Below are positions 1 to 8,967 of a stretch of 64,000 nt of DNA, in pieces. The notes beneath the pieces were generated by a model. That model was not told where the DNA came from, made no database searches, and saw only the letters and a program-made list of their open reading frames with translations. Made by a program: the position numbers and the translations under genes. Position 1 is the first letter of the stretch. The number at the start of each line of letters is the position of its first letter. The DNA is from Aldehydirespirator sp965220485 (GTDB taxonomy: Bacteria > Actinomycetota > Acidimicrobiia > Acidimicrobiales > Aldehydirespiratoraceae): assembly GCA_965220485.1 (NCBI GenBank), contig OZ244832.1, positions 4,092,001-4,156,000 on the forward strand, in the 5' to 3' direction.

Positions 1-227
1 TCGTCGGAGGTCTCCACATCCAGCCCCAATGCCCGGCCCAGCGGCACCACGGTGTCTACGCAGCGCACGGCCGGGCTCGACAGGATCCGCTGCACAGGGC
101 GGGAGGCCAGCGCGACACCGATGGCTTCGGCCTGCATCTGGCCGTAGTCGTCGAGCGGCCTCTCGAAGTCGTCGCCCACCCAGGCCATCCGGTTGCCGGC
201 GTCGGCGTGGCGCACAAGGTGGAGCAT
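1..227 (-). CDS. SixA-like histidine phosphatase, 3' end cut by window
   Basis: The first 75 codons read leftwards from ATG 227, and the gene runs off the window edge. The protein opens with LHLVRHADAG, the RHG-type catalytic motif in which the histidine is phosphorylated, and has the SSPAVRC segment typical of the branch that includes SixA and phosphohistidine phosphatases. An in-frame TGA lies 15 nt upstream of the ATG, so the N-terminus is real. A Nudix domain, found fused to this domain in actinobacterial MutT1 proteins, is therefore absent on the N side. The substrate cannot be told from this fragment. Confidence 0.85.
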   Translation of the reverse strand, partial: MLHLVRHADAGNRMAWVGDDFERPLDDYGQMQAEAIGVALASRPVQRILSSPAVRCVDTVVPLGRALGLDVETSD

Positions 228-285
228 CGATCGGCGCCCTCAGAACATGCGCGGGTAGGTGATGCCGCCTCGCGGTGCAGCGTCG

Positions 286-388
286 TGTCTCCCGCTCTTG
301 TTCGCTGCGCTCACGGGCCGCTCGGGCCACGGCCTCGCTCGGTGCTTCTCGAACACTCTCATGAACCGCCGCCTATCCTCTCGGCCTC
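286..388 (-). repeat. ~100-bp interspersed repeat, copy 1
   Basis: Member of the window-wide repeat. Read on the minus strand it starts GAGGCCGAG, has a GATAGG box, then TTCATG, and ends in the conserved core (GCGAGGCCGTGGCCCGAG to AAGAGCGGGA). It lies upstream of the SixA-like gene in the same orientation and carries a 40-codon open frame from its own ATG. Confidence 0.85.
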
Positions 389-473
389 TGGTGAGTCACA
401 GCGGCGCGCCCGACCCCGCCGTTGTTCACTGCCGCGCTGAGGTCCGCCCTGGACACGCCGTTAGCCTACGGCC

Positions 474-1613
<1,140 letters not shown>

Positions 1614-1675
1614 GAGACCCGAGGACCGGGGCCAGGAATCAAGAGCCACCGGCGGCACAGCCAAGGAGAACTACA

Positions 1676-1903
1676 GTGGAGCTTCGCATCGGCATCGCCG
1701 ACAACCCCCAGCCCATCGCGGTGACCCTCCCCGACGACACCGACCGCGAGCACGTCAAGGCGTCGGTTGAGGCTGCGCTCAAAGGCAAGGTGCCGGTGCT
1801 GTGGCTAACCGACGACAAGGGCAGAGAGATAGCGGTGGCCGCGTCGCACATCACCCATGTCGAGATGGGCCCGCCCGGCTCCAACCCCATCGGGTTCGGC
1901 TGA
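1676..1903 (+). CDS. DUF3107 family protein
   Basis: 75-residue protein of the actinobacterial DUF3107 family, which has no established biochemical role. It starts with MELRIGIADNPQPI and carries the conserved HITHVEMGP segment near its end, matching the family's usual 70-80 residue length. GTG 1676 is preceded by AAGGAGAAC, a strong ribosome binding site. It sits 62 nt after mrp and just before the kinase gene. The gap to the kinase contains a degenerate GAGGCCGAACGG box resembling the left end of the interspersed repeat. Confidence 0.85.
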   Translation: MELRIGIADNPQPIAVTLPDDTDREHVKASVEAALKGKVPVLWLTDDKGREIAVAASHITHVEMGPPGSNPIGFG

Positions 1904-1946
1904 GAGGCCGAACGGCGGGGCCTCTGACGGAGCGAGCGGCTAGGCG

Positions 1947-3548
1947 ATGGTCGGTCTCGCGGAGTTGGCCCGAGCCGGCACCGCGCTCGACGAGCGCTCC
2001 ATCGATCATCTGCACCGGCTGGTGGGCTCGTGGGCGCCGCTGGCCGACCTCTCCTTCGGGGATCTGCTGCTGTACGCCCCCTGCGCCGGCGGACTAGATC
2101 CGGCGACGATCGCGGTCGCTTCCGACCGGGCGGCGGACGAGACCAGCTATGGCGCCGACGGCGGTTTCGTCGTGCTGGCCCACGCTCGGGCCAACACCGG
2201 GCCCACGGTTCATGTGGTCGACCCGGTGGGCACCATCGTTCAGGGGCCTGCGTTGGCGTGGCTGCAGGCCGCGATGGACACCGGCGAGGCGGGCGAGGCC
2301 GAGATCGCAGAGGCAGAGGCCCTGTCCGGTGTGGGCGATGACGCGGTCGTGGAGGAGGCCGGCAGCCTGCCGCTACGCGACCGCCGCCGCGTGGTGGACT
2401 ATGTGCCCGTTCGTTGCGGCGACGCACCCGTGGCGGTGCTCTCTCGCGAGGCGGCGCCGGCCCCCATCCGCCATGAGAATCCGCTGGAGACCGTCTACCG
2501 CGGCCTTTATGCCCGCTTCGCCCGGATGATCGCGGAGGGCGTCTTCCCCTATGCCCGCATGGAGCGGGTGGGCGAGTTCCGCGAGCCGCGCGTGGGCGAC
2601 GGGATCTTGGTGCTGGACCGGGAGGGCCGGATCAGCTACGCCTCGCCCAACGCTCGCAGCGCCCTGCACCGGCTGGGCGTGATGCGCTCGGTTCCAGGCA
2701 GCAGCCTTGGTGACCTTGGACTCGACGACACGGAGATTCGCCGCTCGTTCTGGCGACGGCGCTCCACGGTGGCCGAGTTCACCGCCGGTTCGATGATCGT
2801 GGTGGTGCTGCGTTCTTATCCGCTCGTGGCGGAGGACCGGGTCACCGGAGCGGTGGCAATGCTGCGCGACGTGTCCGAGTCGCGCCACCACGACCGCTTG
2901 CTGCTGTCCAAGGATGCGACGATCCGCGAGATCCACCATCGGGTCAAGAACAACCTGCAGACGGTCAGCTCGCTGCTGCAACTCCAGGCCCGGCGCCTCG
3001 GCAGCGCGGAGGCGAAGGCGGCCGTGGAGAGCTCGGTGCGCCGCGTCTCGTCGATCGCCATGGTGCATGAGCACTTGGCGCTCGACACCACCTCCGAAGT
3101 GGACTTCGACGAGATCGTGGGCCCGCTCGTGCACCTGATCGAGGAGGGGCTGGCCCCGGCGGAGCGCCCCCTCAAGATCCGAGTGGAGGGGACCGTCGGC
3201 GAGATCGACGGAGAGACGGCGATGCCGCTGGCGGTGGTGCTGGTGGAACTGGTGCAGAACGCCTTCCAGCATGCCGCGCCCCCCGCGGGTCCGGGGGAGC
3301 TCGTCGAGGTGCTGTTGGCGCGTACGGCCACGACGCTGACCATGCGTGTCACCGATGACGGTCCCGGCGTGCCCGAGGGCTTCTCGCTGGACCGCGACGC
3401 CGGGCTCGGGCTCACGATCGTGCGCACCTTCGTGGTGCATGACCTCGGCGGCTCGATCACCATCAAGGCCGCATCGGCTGACGCGCCCCGCGGCACCATG
3501 ATCGAGGTTTCAGTGCCCCGCCGCCCCGCAGCCGCCCCCATCGGCTGA
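1947..3548 (+). CDS. PdtaS-like sensor histidine kinase
   Basis: 533-residue cytosolic sensor kinase without membrane segments. An N-terminal GAF-like region (about 1-165) and a PAS-like region (about 205-315, GILVLDREGRISYASPNA) precede a HisKA_2 dimerisation domain. Its phosphoacceptor histidine lies in EIHHRVKNNLQTVSSLLQLQ (about 328-347). The HATPase domain has the N box VELVQNAFQHA and the G boxes DDGPGVPEGF and GLGLTIV. This matches the PdtaS class, which phosphorylates ANTAR-domain antiterminators; no such regulator is in the window. The last ~95 nt are duplicated at 3826-3919. Confidence 0.9.
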   Translation: MVGLAELARAGTALDERSIDHLHRLVGSWAPLADLSFGDLLLYAPCAGGLDPATIAVASDRAADETSYGADGGFVVLAHARANTGPTVHVVDPVGTIVQGPALAWLQAAMDTGEAGEAEIAEAEALSGVGDDAVVEEAGSLPLRDRRRVVDYVPVRCGDAPVAVLSREAAPAPIRHENPLETVYRGLYARFARMIAEGVFPYARMERVGEFREPRVGDGILVLDREGRISYASPNARSALHRLGVMRSVPGSSLGDLGLDDTEIRRSFWRRRSTVAEFTAGSMIVVVLRSYPLVAEDRVTGAVAMLRDVSESRHHDRLLLSKDATIREIHHRVKNNLQTVSSLLQLQARRLGSAEAKAAVESSVRRVSSIAMVHEHLALDTTSEVDFDEIVGPLVHLIEEGLAPAERPLKIRVEGTVGEIDGETAMPLAVVLVELVQNAFQHAAPPAGPGELVEVLLARTATTLTMRVTDDGPGVPEGFSLDRDAGLGLTIVRTFVVHDLGGSITIKAASADAPRGTMIEVSVPRRPAAAPIG

Positions 3549-3561
3549 CTTACCATCGCGT

Positions 3562-3759
3562 TTACACTTCGCCGGAACCTTCAGTCGCCTGCTCGTTCGA
3601 TTCGACCGGACTGTAGGCAGCCTCAAAAATCTCAATCGCCTGGTAGAGCCGATAGCGCTCCCTGCCGCTGATCTCCTCGAGGTCGCCGCGTTCGACCAGG
3701 GCTCGTATGGCGGCATTGGCGGTGGGGGCAGTCACGTAGAGAAAGTCCGCTTCACCCAT
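3562..3759 (-). pseudogene. Fic-family protein C-terminal fragment
   Basis: 65 residues resembling the C-terminal winged helix of Fic AMPylase-family proteins (VTAPTANAAIRALVERGDLEEISGR). The catalytic HxFx(D/E)GNGR motif and the whole Fic core are missing. The fragment lies between the 3' end of the histidine kinase gene and a second copy of that 3' end, so it looks like cargo or a remnant left by an insertion. Translation from ATG 3759 is possible but a function is unlikely. Confidence 0.5.
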
Positions 3760-3825
3760 TTGGCAATCAAGTAAAGCGATTCGGCTTCAACTTTACTTGC
3801 ATGCGATCCGAGGGAGGCAGATCCC

Positions 3826-3919
3826 GGTGCATGACCTCGGCGGCTCGATCACCATCAAGGCCGCATCGGCTGACGCGCCCGCGGCACCACGATCGAGGTC
3901 TCAGTGCCCCGCCACCCCG
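3826..3919 (+). repeat. Duplicated 3' end of the PdtaS-like kinase gene
   Basis: Near-identical direct copy of 3434-3528, covering the last ATP-binding G box and the C-terminus. It has a 1-nt deletion in the CGCCCCGCGG run and a few substitutions. It directly abuts the CTAG end of the IS1380-type element. The pair of copies brackets the Fic fragment. Confidence 0.9.
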
Positions 3920-3921
3920 GT

Positions 3922-5234
3922 CTAGCCCTGATCGTGCATGAGAATTGTTGATTACGCGGCGTTGGCGGCGAGGTCGCGGAACGGGAACCGCTTCGCGCCG
4001 CTGTCTTTGAGGCGTGCTATGTGGTCCTCGACTCGGGCGTGGGCTCTCATGTCGGCGTCTCGGGCCGCGGGGCTGCCGGCGAGGTTGGTCCAGTGGCCCC
4101 AGTAGCGCCAGTTGTCGCTGGGGAACAGCGACCGCTGGGCGCCCTGGTGCAGCGGCTCGCGCCGCATGATGAGGCGGGCGTCGGGCTCGGGCCGGTGCTC
4201 GGCGTCCACGAACCGGGTGAGGTCCGCGGTCCGCGCGCCGCGGCGGCGGTGGCTCTGGCCGCGCCGGCGCTTGGGGCTGCGCCGGCGCTGCGCGGGCTGC
4301 CACAGCGCCGGCTGTGTGACCGCTGTGGCGATGGCGGCCTCGACTTCGGGGGTTCGGCGCGCCACCACGCTGTAGCCGACGTTGCGCCCGACGCAGGCCG
4401 CGATGAACCCGTTGCAGCCGGCTGAGTCGGCGCGCACCCGCACCCGCCGCCGCGCCTGCGACGCGTCGTCGCCGCGGCGGTGCCCCGCCGCGGCGTCTGG
4501 CGGCAGCGCCTCCACAGCGGCGTCGAGCACCGCCGTCTGGTCGGTGATCGAGTTCGCCGCGGCGTTGCCGGGACGCAGCAGCACCGCGAGGCACTCCCCG
4601 GCGCAGCCCGCGAACGCGTACATCAGATGGAACCCGAACCCGCCCTTGTAATGGGCAGCGGCGCCCTCCTTGTTCTCAGAGTGAACCTCCACCAGCGACG
4701 CGTCGATGTCGATCACCACCTCGAGCCGCCGCGATCTGGGGCCACACCCGCTGCCGGGCCTGCGACAGCGCGGCGCGCAGAGCCCCCAAACGCTCAGCGT
4801 CGACACCGCGCGCCACCCGATACAGCGTCGACGCCGACGGCACCGAACCGAACAGAGCCCCCTCGGCGCGCAGCGCCTCGACGCCGCTGCACGCCTCCCC
4901 GCCCCCGGCGAACACCAACACCGCCTGCACCAGCACCTTGCCCCGGTCATGAACCGGCGCCCGCTCCCCGACCGGCCCATACGCCCGCGACAACAGCGCC
5001 CCCAGCCCCAACACGTCACAGAACCGGCCCAAAGCATGCAACCCCACATGCCCCACCACCAGCCCCGGACCCTCCGCGACCCCCACACCGACCGCGCTGT
5101 CATGACTCACCATGCGGGTGCCCTCCAGACCGGACCACGGACTGTTTCCTAACCGTCCATCACCCCACGCCAGAAGGGCATCCACGCGTCAAACACCCCA
5201 CCGCCCCACCAAATCCGTGCACGATCAGGGCTAG
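3922..5234. mobile_element. IS1380-type insertion sequence, degraded
   Basis: Element of about 1.3 kb bounded by CTAGCCCTGATCGTGCA at the left and TGCACGATCAGGGCTAG at the right, a perfect 17-bp inverted repeat that includes the CTAG. One frameshifted transposase gene fills it on the minus strand. CTAG at both edges suggests insertion at a CTAG or TA target, as for the other elements in this window. Confidence 0.85.
3952..5113 (-). pseudogene. IS1380-family transposase, frameshifted
   Basis: The N-terminal part reads from ATG 5113 (MVSHDSAVGVG) to about 4740. It then continues in another frame with VVIDIDASLVEVHSENKEG, the first catalytic Asp region of IS1380 transposases, followed by YKGGFGFH and LAVLLRPGNA. 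A single frame change near 4735 separates the two halves, so no intact enzyme is made unless programmed frameshifting occurs. The C-terminal part (DNWRYWGHWTN, then VEDHIARLKDSG) is family-typical and ends at 3952. Confidence 0.82.
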
Positions 5235-5293
5235 TGCCGGTTGGCTAAGAACATGCGAGGATTGATGGTGAGCGCGTCGCTCGGAGGGGTTGT

Positions 5294-5396
5294 GTTTCCC
5301 GCTCTTGTTCGCTGCGCTCACGGGCCGCTCGGGCCACGGCCTCGCTCGTCGCACCGCTGGTCCTGGCGTCGGCTGCGATCTATCCGCTCGGCCTCT
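5294..5396 (-). repeat. ~100-bp interspersed repeat, copy 2
   Basis: Minus-strand copy with intact GAGGCCGAGCGGATAG left box and conserved core. The middle part is diverged and has no ATG. It lies in the otherwise empty gap between the GntR gene and the IS1380-type element. Confidence 0.85.
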
Positions 5397-5500
5397 AAGT
5401 CGACTACCTCCGGCTTGCGGACTCGATGTCGGACGGCGTGGCTCGACACAAGTCGACGGGACTGCGGGATCTGGCGGGCGACTGCCTGGTTGGCTCCGAC

Positions 5501-6271
5501 TCAGTGGTTACGGCCGGAGTGCGGTCGCTGAAGGGTCGCGTCGGGCCGGACATTCCGAACGAGGCCTTGTGGCACTGCGCCTGGGACGTGGTAGTCGTGC
5601 GATCTATACAACCGGCGGCCGTTCGCCGACAACCCGATGGTCTCGAGCAGCAGTAGTGGTGCACCGGGCTCCACGTTCAACACTTCGGCGATGGCATCGT
5701 CTGCGGGCACAGCCGTAGGCAGGGCAAGCTCCCATGTCACGGGTTCTCCGCGAAGCCGCTCAGCCAAGATCAGAATCGACTCTGTCGGATCAATGTCGCG
5801 GCTGTCTCCGGGGTGTAGAGGGAGCGTGTCGATCGCCGCCCTGGCTGGCGTCGCGTCGGCGTCCCATCGCTTGGTGATCTTGATGGCGGGCGTGCCGTCC
5901 GGCACGTCGAAGACGTCGGCATCAGTGCCCGCGAGTTCGATGTCCTTGCAGCCTTCGAGATGCAGCGATGGAGTCGCCCCTGACGCACGGATGATCTCGC
6001 TGAAGTCGCCCTGCTCGTCGAATCGCCCCGCGAGTTGTAGAGCGTCGCGATTGACGACAGTGGCCGCGCCCTGGCGTCGATAGACCACCCCCATGGCCTC
6101 AAGCTTCGCGATTGCCTCGCGTAACGCGGGTCGAGCGACGCCGAGTTGCTCGGCGATTCCCACCTCGCCCCCCAGCGTGGCCGAGTCCTCGCCGTTGGAA
6201 CTGTCGCGCCAGAGCGACAGCACGCGATCCTCAAGGGGCGGAGGCCCGTGCTTGCGGGATGCCTGCTTCAC
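5501..6271 (-). CDS. GntR-family regulator with UTRA effector domain
   Basis: About 256 residues. The N-terminal winged helix contains the GntR signature LGVARPALREAIAKLEAMGVV. The rest matches a UTRA small-molecule-binding domain (AIKITKRWDAD, then EPGAPLLLLETIG, then LYRSHDYHVPG). GTG 6271 is a conservative start; the frame is open further upstream as far as the IS982-type element inserted at 6355, which may have removed the original promoter or N-terminus. The C-terminal tail is atypical for UTRA. The target operon is unknown. Confidence 0.7.
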   Translation of the reverse strand: MKQASRKHGPPPLEDRVLSLWRDSSNGEDSATLGGEVGIAEQLGVARPALREAIAKLEAMGVVYRRQGAATVVNRDALQLAGRFDEQGDFSEIIRASGATPSLHLEGCKDIELAGTDADVFDVPDGTPAIKITKRWDADATPARAAIDTLPLHPGDSRDIDPTESILILAERLRGEPVTWELALPTAVPADDAIAEVLNVEPGAPLLLLETIGLSANGRRLYRSHDYHVPGAVPQGLVRNVRPDATLQRPHSGRNH

Positions 6272-6358
6272 GCCGCGTGCCTGCCTCTGATTGTCCGTCC
6301 TCGCGGCAGCCAAGACTAGCGACCCATCTGTTGCCCGACAATTGACAAAGGAGCCTAG

Positions 6359-7461
6359 ATGAGTAGTTCCAAGGGGGTGGGTGTGTGGTGTGCTGTTGTG
6401 GTGGTTGAGTTTCGCGCGGTTGTGTGTGTTGGCGGGTGGTTCTGGGGATGCGGGGGCGGGGGGTCCGCTGTGGCGGGGGTGGAGGGTGTCTGAGATCTGG
6501 GGGTCGAACAAACCCGATCTTGGAGGATCTCGGCATGAACCCGGACTCAGACACCCTCGTGACGACACTGTATGTCAAGGTGGACGATCTGTTGCTCGCT
6601 CACCCCGAGTGGGCGCCTGAGCGGCCCGCGGCGGGGATCGCGCCGCGGCTGTCCGACGCGGAGCTGGTGGCCCTGGCGGTGCTGCAGGCGCTGTTGGGCC
6701 TCGGCTCTGAGGCCCGCTTCATCCGCTGGGCCACAGCGCACCTCGGCCCGTGGTTCCGGTACCTGCCCCAGCGCAGCGGCTACAACAAGCGGCTGCGCCG
6801 CAGCGGCGAGCTGATGCGCCATGTGATCTCGGCTCTGGCGCGGGACTGCCCGTCATATCACGACGGCGTGTGGCTCGTGGACTCCACCCCCGTCGAGTGC
6901 GGCCGCAGCCGCGAGACCCAGCAGCGCTCCGACCTCGCCGGCTGGGCCTCATACGGCTACTGCGCCTCGCACTCACGGTACTTCTGGGGCCTGCGGCTGC
7001 ACCTCATCACAGCCCCGGCGGGACTGCCGATCGCGTTCGCGCTCACCGCCGCCAACGCCGACGAGCGAGACACCTGCCTCGACATGATCGCCGACGCCGG
7101 GATCGCCCGGCGGGGCCAGGTCCTCGTCGCCGACAAGGGATACCGCAGAGCCGGCTTCGAGGCCGAGCTCGCAGCCGCGGGCATCACCCTCATCCGCCCC
7201 GCCACCAAATCAGAGCCCCCCAGAGCCCACCAGCGGTTCCTGCGGCCCCTGCGCCAGACCATCGAATCGATCAACCAGACCCTCAAAGCCCAACTCGGCC
7301 TCGAAAGCCACCGAGGCCGCACCCGCCCCGGCGTCGCCGCGCGCGTGCTGCAACGACTCCTCGCGCTCACCGCCGCCATCTGGCACAACCAAACCACCCA
7401 ACAACCCGGCCCCGCCCGATCACTCATCGCCTACGACCACTAACCCCTTGGAACTACTCAT
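6359..7461. mobile_element. IS982-type insertion sequence, apparently intact
   Basis: About 1.1 kb with 18-bp terminal inverted repeats (ATGAGTAGTTCCAAGGGG and its complement), flanked by CTAG at 6355-6358 and 7462-7465. One uninterrupted transposase gene is present. The right-hand CTAG is also the left end of the first 107-bp palindromic element, so several elements have stacked on one target. Confidence 0.88.
6535..7443 (+). CDS. IS982-family transposase
   Basis: 302-residue DDE transposase of the actinobacterial IS982 type. It shows the catalytic region WLVDSTPVECGRSRETQQRS, then GYCASHSRYFWGLRLHLI, VLVADKGYR, and the C-terminal glutamate region QTIESINQTLKAQLGLE, ending RSLIAYDH. ATG 6535 follows GGAGGATCT at normal spacing; a longer frame upstream belongs to the element end and is not used. 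All catalytic acidic residues are present, so it may be active. Confidence 0.9.
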   Translation: MNPDSDTLVTTLYVKVDDLLLAHPEWAPERPAAGIAPRLSDAELVALAVLQALLGLGSEARFIRWATAHLGPWFRYLPQRSGYNKRLRRSGELMRHVISALARDCPSYHDGVWLVDSTPVECGRSRETQQRSDLAGWASYGYCASHSRYFWGLRLHLITAPAGLPIAFALTAANADERDTCLDMIADAGIARRGQVLVADKGYRRAGFEAELAAAGITLIRPATKSEPPRAHQRFLRPLRQTIESINQTLKAQLGLESHRGRTRPGVAARVLQRLLALTAAIWHNQTTQQPGPARSLIAYDH

Positions 7462-7568
7462 CTAGGTGGCTGGTGTTAAATGGCAGTTTGCCACAATTCG
7501 CAAGTCGCTGACCTGGGGTTTTGTGACCGCAAAACCCCCATTTCGGGAGTTTGGCACCAGCCACCTAG
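7462..7568. mobile_element. 107-bp CTAG palindromic element, copy 1
   Basis: CTAGGTGGCTGGTG at the left and CACCAGCCACCTAG at the right form a perfect terminal inverted repeat. Internal palindromes (TGGCA..TGCCA; GGTTTT..AAAACC) would fold the element into a compact hairpin. It has no coding capacity and is MITE-like. It shares its left CTAG with the IS982-type element. Confidence 0.85.
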
Positions 7569-7670
7569 GTGGCTGGTGTTAAATGGCAATTGCCACAATT
7601 CGCAAGTCGCTGACCTGGGGTTTTGTGACCGCAATACCCCTATTTCGGGAGTTTGGCACCAGCCACCTAG
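7565..7670. mobile_element. 107-bp CTAG palindromic element, copy 2
   Basis: Near-identical to copy 1 with one deleted base in the first internal palindrome. It shares a CTAG with the copy on either side. Confidence 0.85.
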
Positions 7671-7773
7671 GAGACTGCTGAGTAATACCGATTTCGGCCA
7701 ACCCACAAGCCTCTGACCTGGGGTTTTATGATCACGAAACTAGCAATTTGTGACTTACTCAGCAGTCTCCTAG
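7667..7773. mobile_element. CTAG palindromic element, variant with different ends
   Basis: Same length and same central segment (CTGACCTGGGGTTTT, then a GA-C-CRAAAC box), but the terminal inverted repeat is CTAGGAGACTGCTGAGTAA and its complement. It is a second subfamily that shares the core and the CTAG habit. Confidence 0.8.
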
Positions 7774-7876
7774 GTGGCTGGTGTTAAATGGCAATTTGCC
7801 ACAATTCGCAAGTCGCTGACCTGGGGTTTTGTGACCGCAAAACCTCCATTTTGGGAGTTTGGCACCAGCCTCCTAG
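7770..7876. mobile_element. 107-bp CTAG palindromic element, copy 4
   Basis: Left end as copy 1. The right end reads CACCAGCCTCCTAG, a hybrid of the two end types. It is inserted in the 3' part of the acyl-CoA dehydrogenase gene; its left CTAG supplies the new TAG stop of that gene. Confidence 0.85.
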
Positions 7877-8963
7877 GGCCAATAAACTCGAGGATCTTGG
7901 CGTCTCGGTAGAAGCGGGCCACCGGGGTCTCGTCGATGAAGCCGTAGCCGCCGAAGATCTGGGTCGCCTCCCTGGTGGCCGCGACGGCCGTTTCGGTGGC
8001 GTAGAGCTTGGCGATGGCGGCCTCTTTCTTGAACGGCCGGCCCGTGTCCTTGAGCGCGGCGGCCGTATAGGTCATCTGGCGGGCGGTCTCGGCCGCTACA
8101 GCCATGTCGGCGCACTTGAAGGCCACCGCCTGGTAGCTGCCGATGCTGCGCCCGAAGGCCTGACGCACCTTGGCGTAGGCGGTGCACTCGTCCAGGCAGG
8201 CCTGGATCAGGCCCACCGCCAGCGCGGCGATGGCCACCCGTCCGTCGTCCAGGGTGGCCAGGAACTGCTGGTAGCCCTGACCGGCCCCTCCGAGGAGATT
8301 CGACTCGGGCACCCGGCAGTTGTCGAAGACCAGACCGTGGGTGTCGGACGCGTGCCAGCCCATCTTGCGATAGGGCGGCTCCACGATGAACCCCGGTGTG
8401 CCCGACGGCACGATGATGGACGACACGCCCTCATCGGTGAGCGCCGTGACCGTCACCAGGCTGGTGATGTCGGTGCCGGAGTTGGTGATGAATGTCTTGG
8501 CCCCGTCGATCACCCATTGAGGCTCGGCGCCGGAGCAGTCAAGGACGGCCCGGGTCTTGGTCGCGTCGGCGTCGGAGCCGCCGTCGGGCTCGGTCAGGCC
8601 GAAGCCCGCCAGGGTCCGGCCCGCCACCAGATCGGGCAGATACTCGCTCTTCTGGTCTTCCGAACCGAACTCGGCGATCGGCTTGGCACCCAAGCACACG
8701 CCGGCCTCCAGCGTGATGCCCATGGACTGATCGACCCGGCCGATCTCCTCTATGGCGATGCACAGCGTGGTGAAGTCGGCGCCCGCGCCCCCGTACTCCT
8801 CGTCGAATATCAGCCCGAACAGGCCGAGGTCTCCCATCTTGGTGACCGTGCCGGTGGGGAAGGTGTGGTCGCGGTCCCAGGCTTCGGCGTAGGGGGCTAT
8901 CTCCGCGGCCGCGAAGTCGCGCACCACTGATCGGAAGGCGATCTGCTCCTCGGTCAGGCCCAT
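7770..8963 (-). pseudogene. Acyl-CoA dehydrogenase truncated by palindromic element
   Basis: FAD-dependent acyl-CoA dehydrogenase starting at ATG 8963 (MGLTEEQIAFRSVVRDFA). Family signatures are present: FGLTEPDGGSDADA, the substrate and FAD loop ITNSGT, and QIFGGYGF. At RFYRDAKILEFIG the reading frame enters the 107-bp element. The last ~33 residues are element-encoded, and the normal terminal segment with the E-G-T-S motif is lost. In MCAD-type enzymes that Glu is the catalytic base, so activity is doubtful. The gene is next to a broken acyl-CoA ligase and probably fed electrons to EtfBA. Confidence 0.85.
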
Positions 8964-8967
8964 GGTG

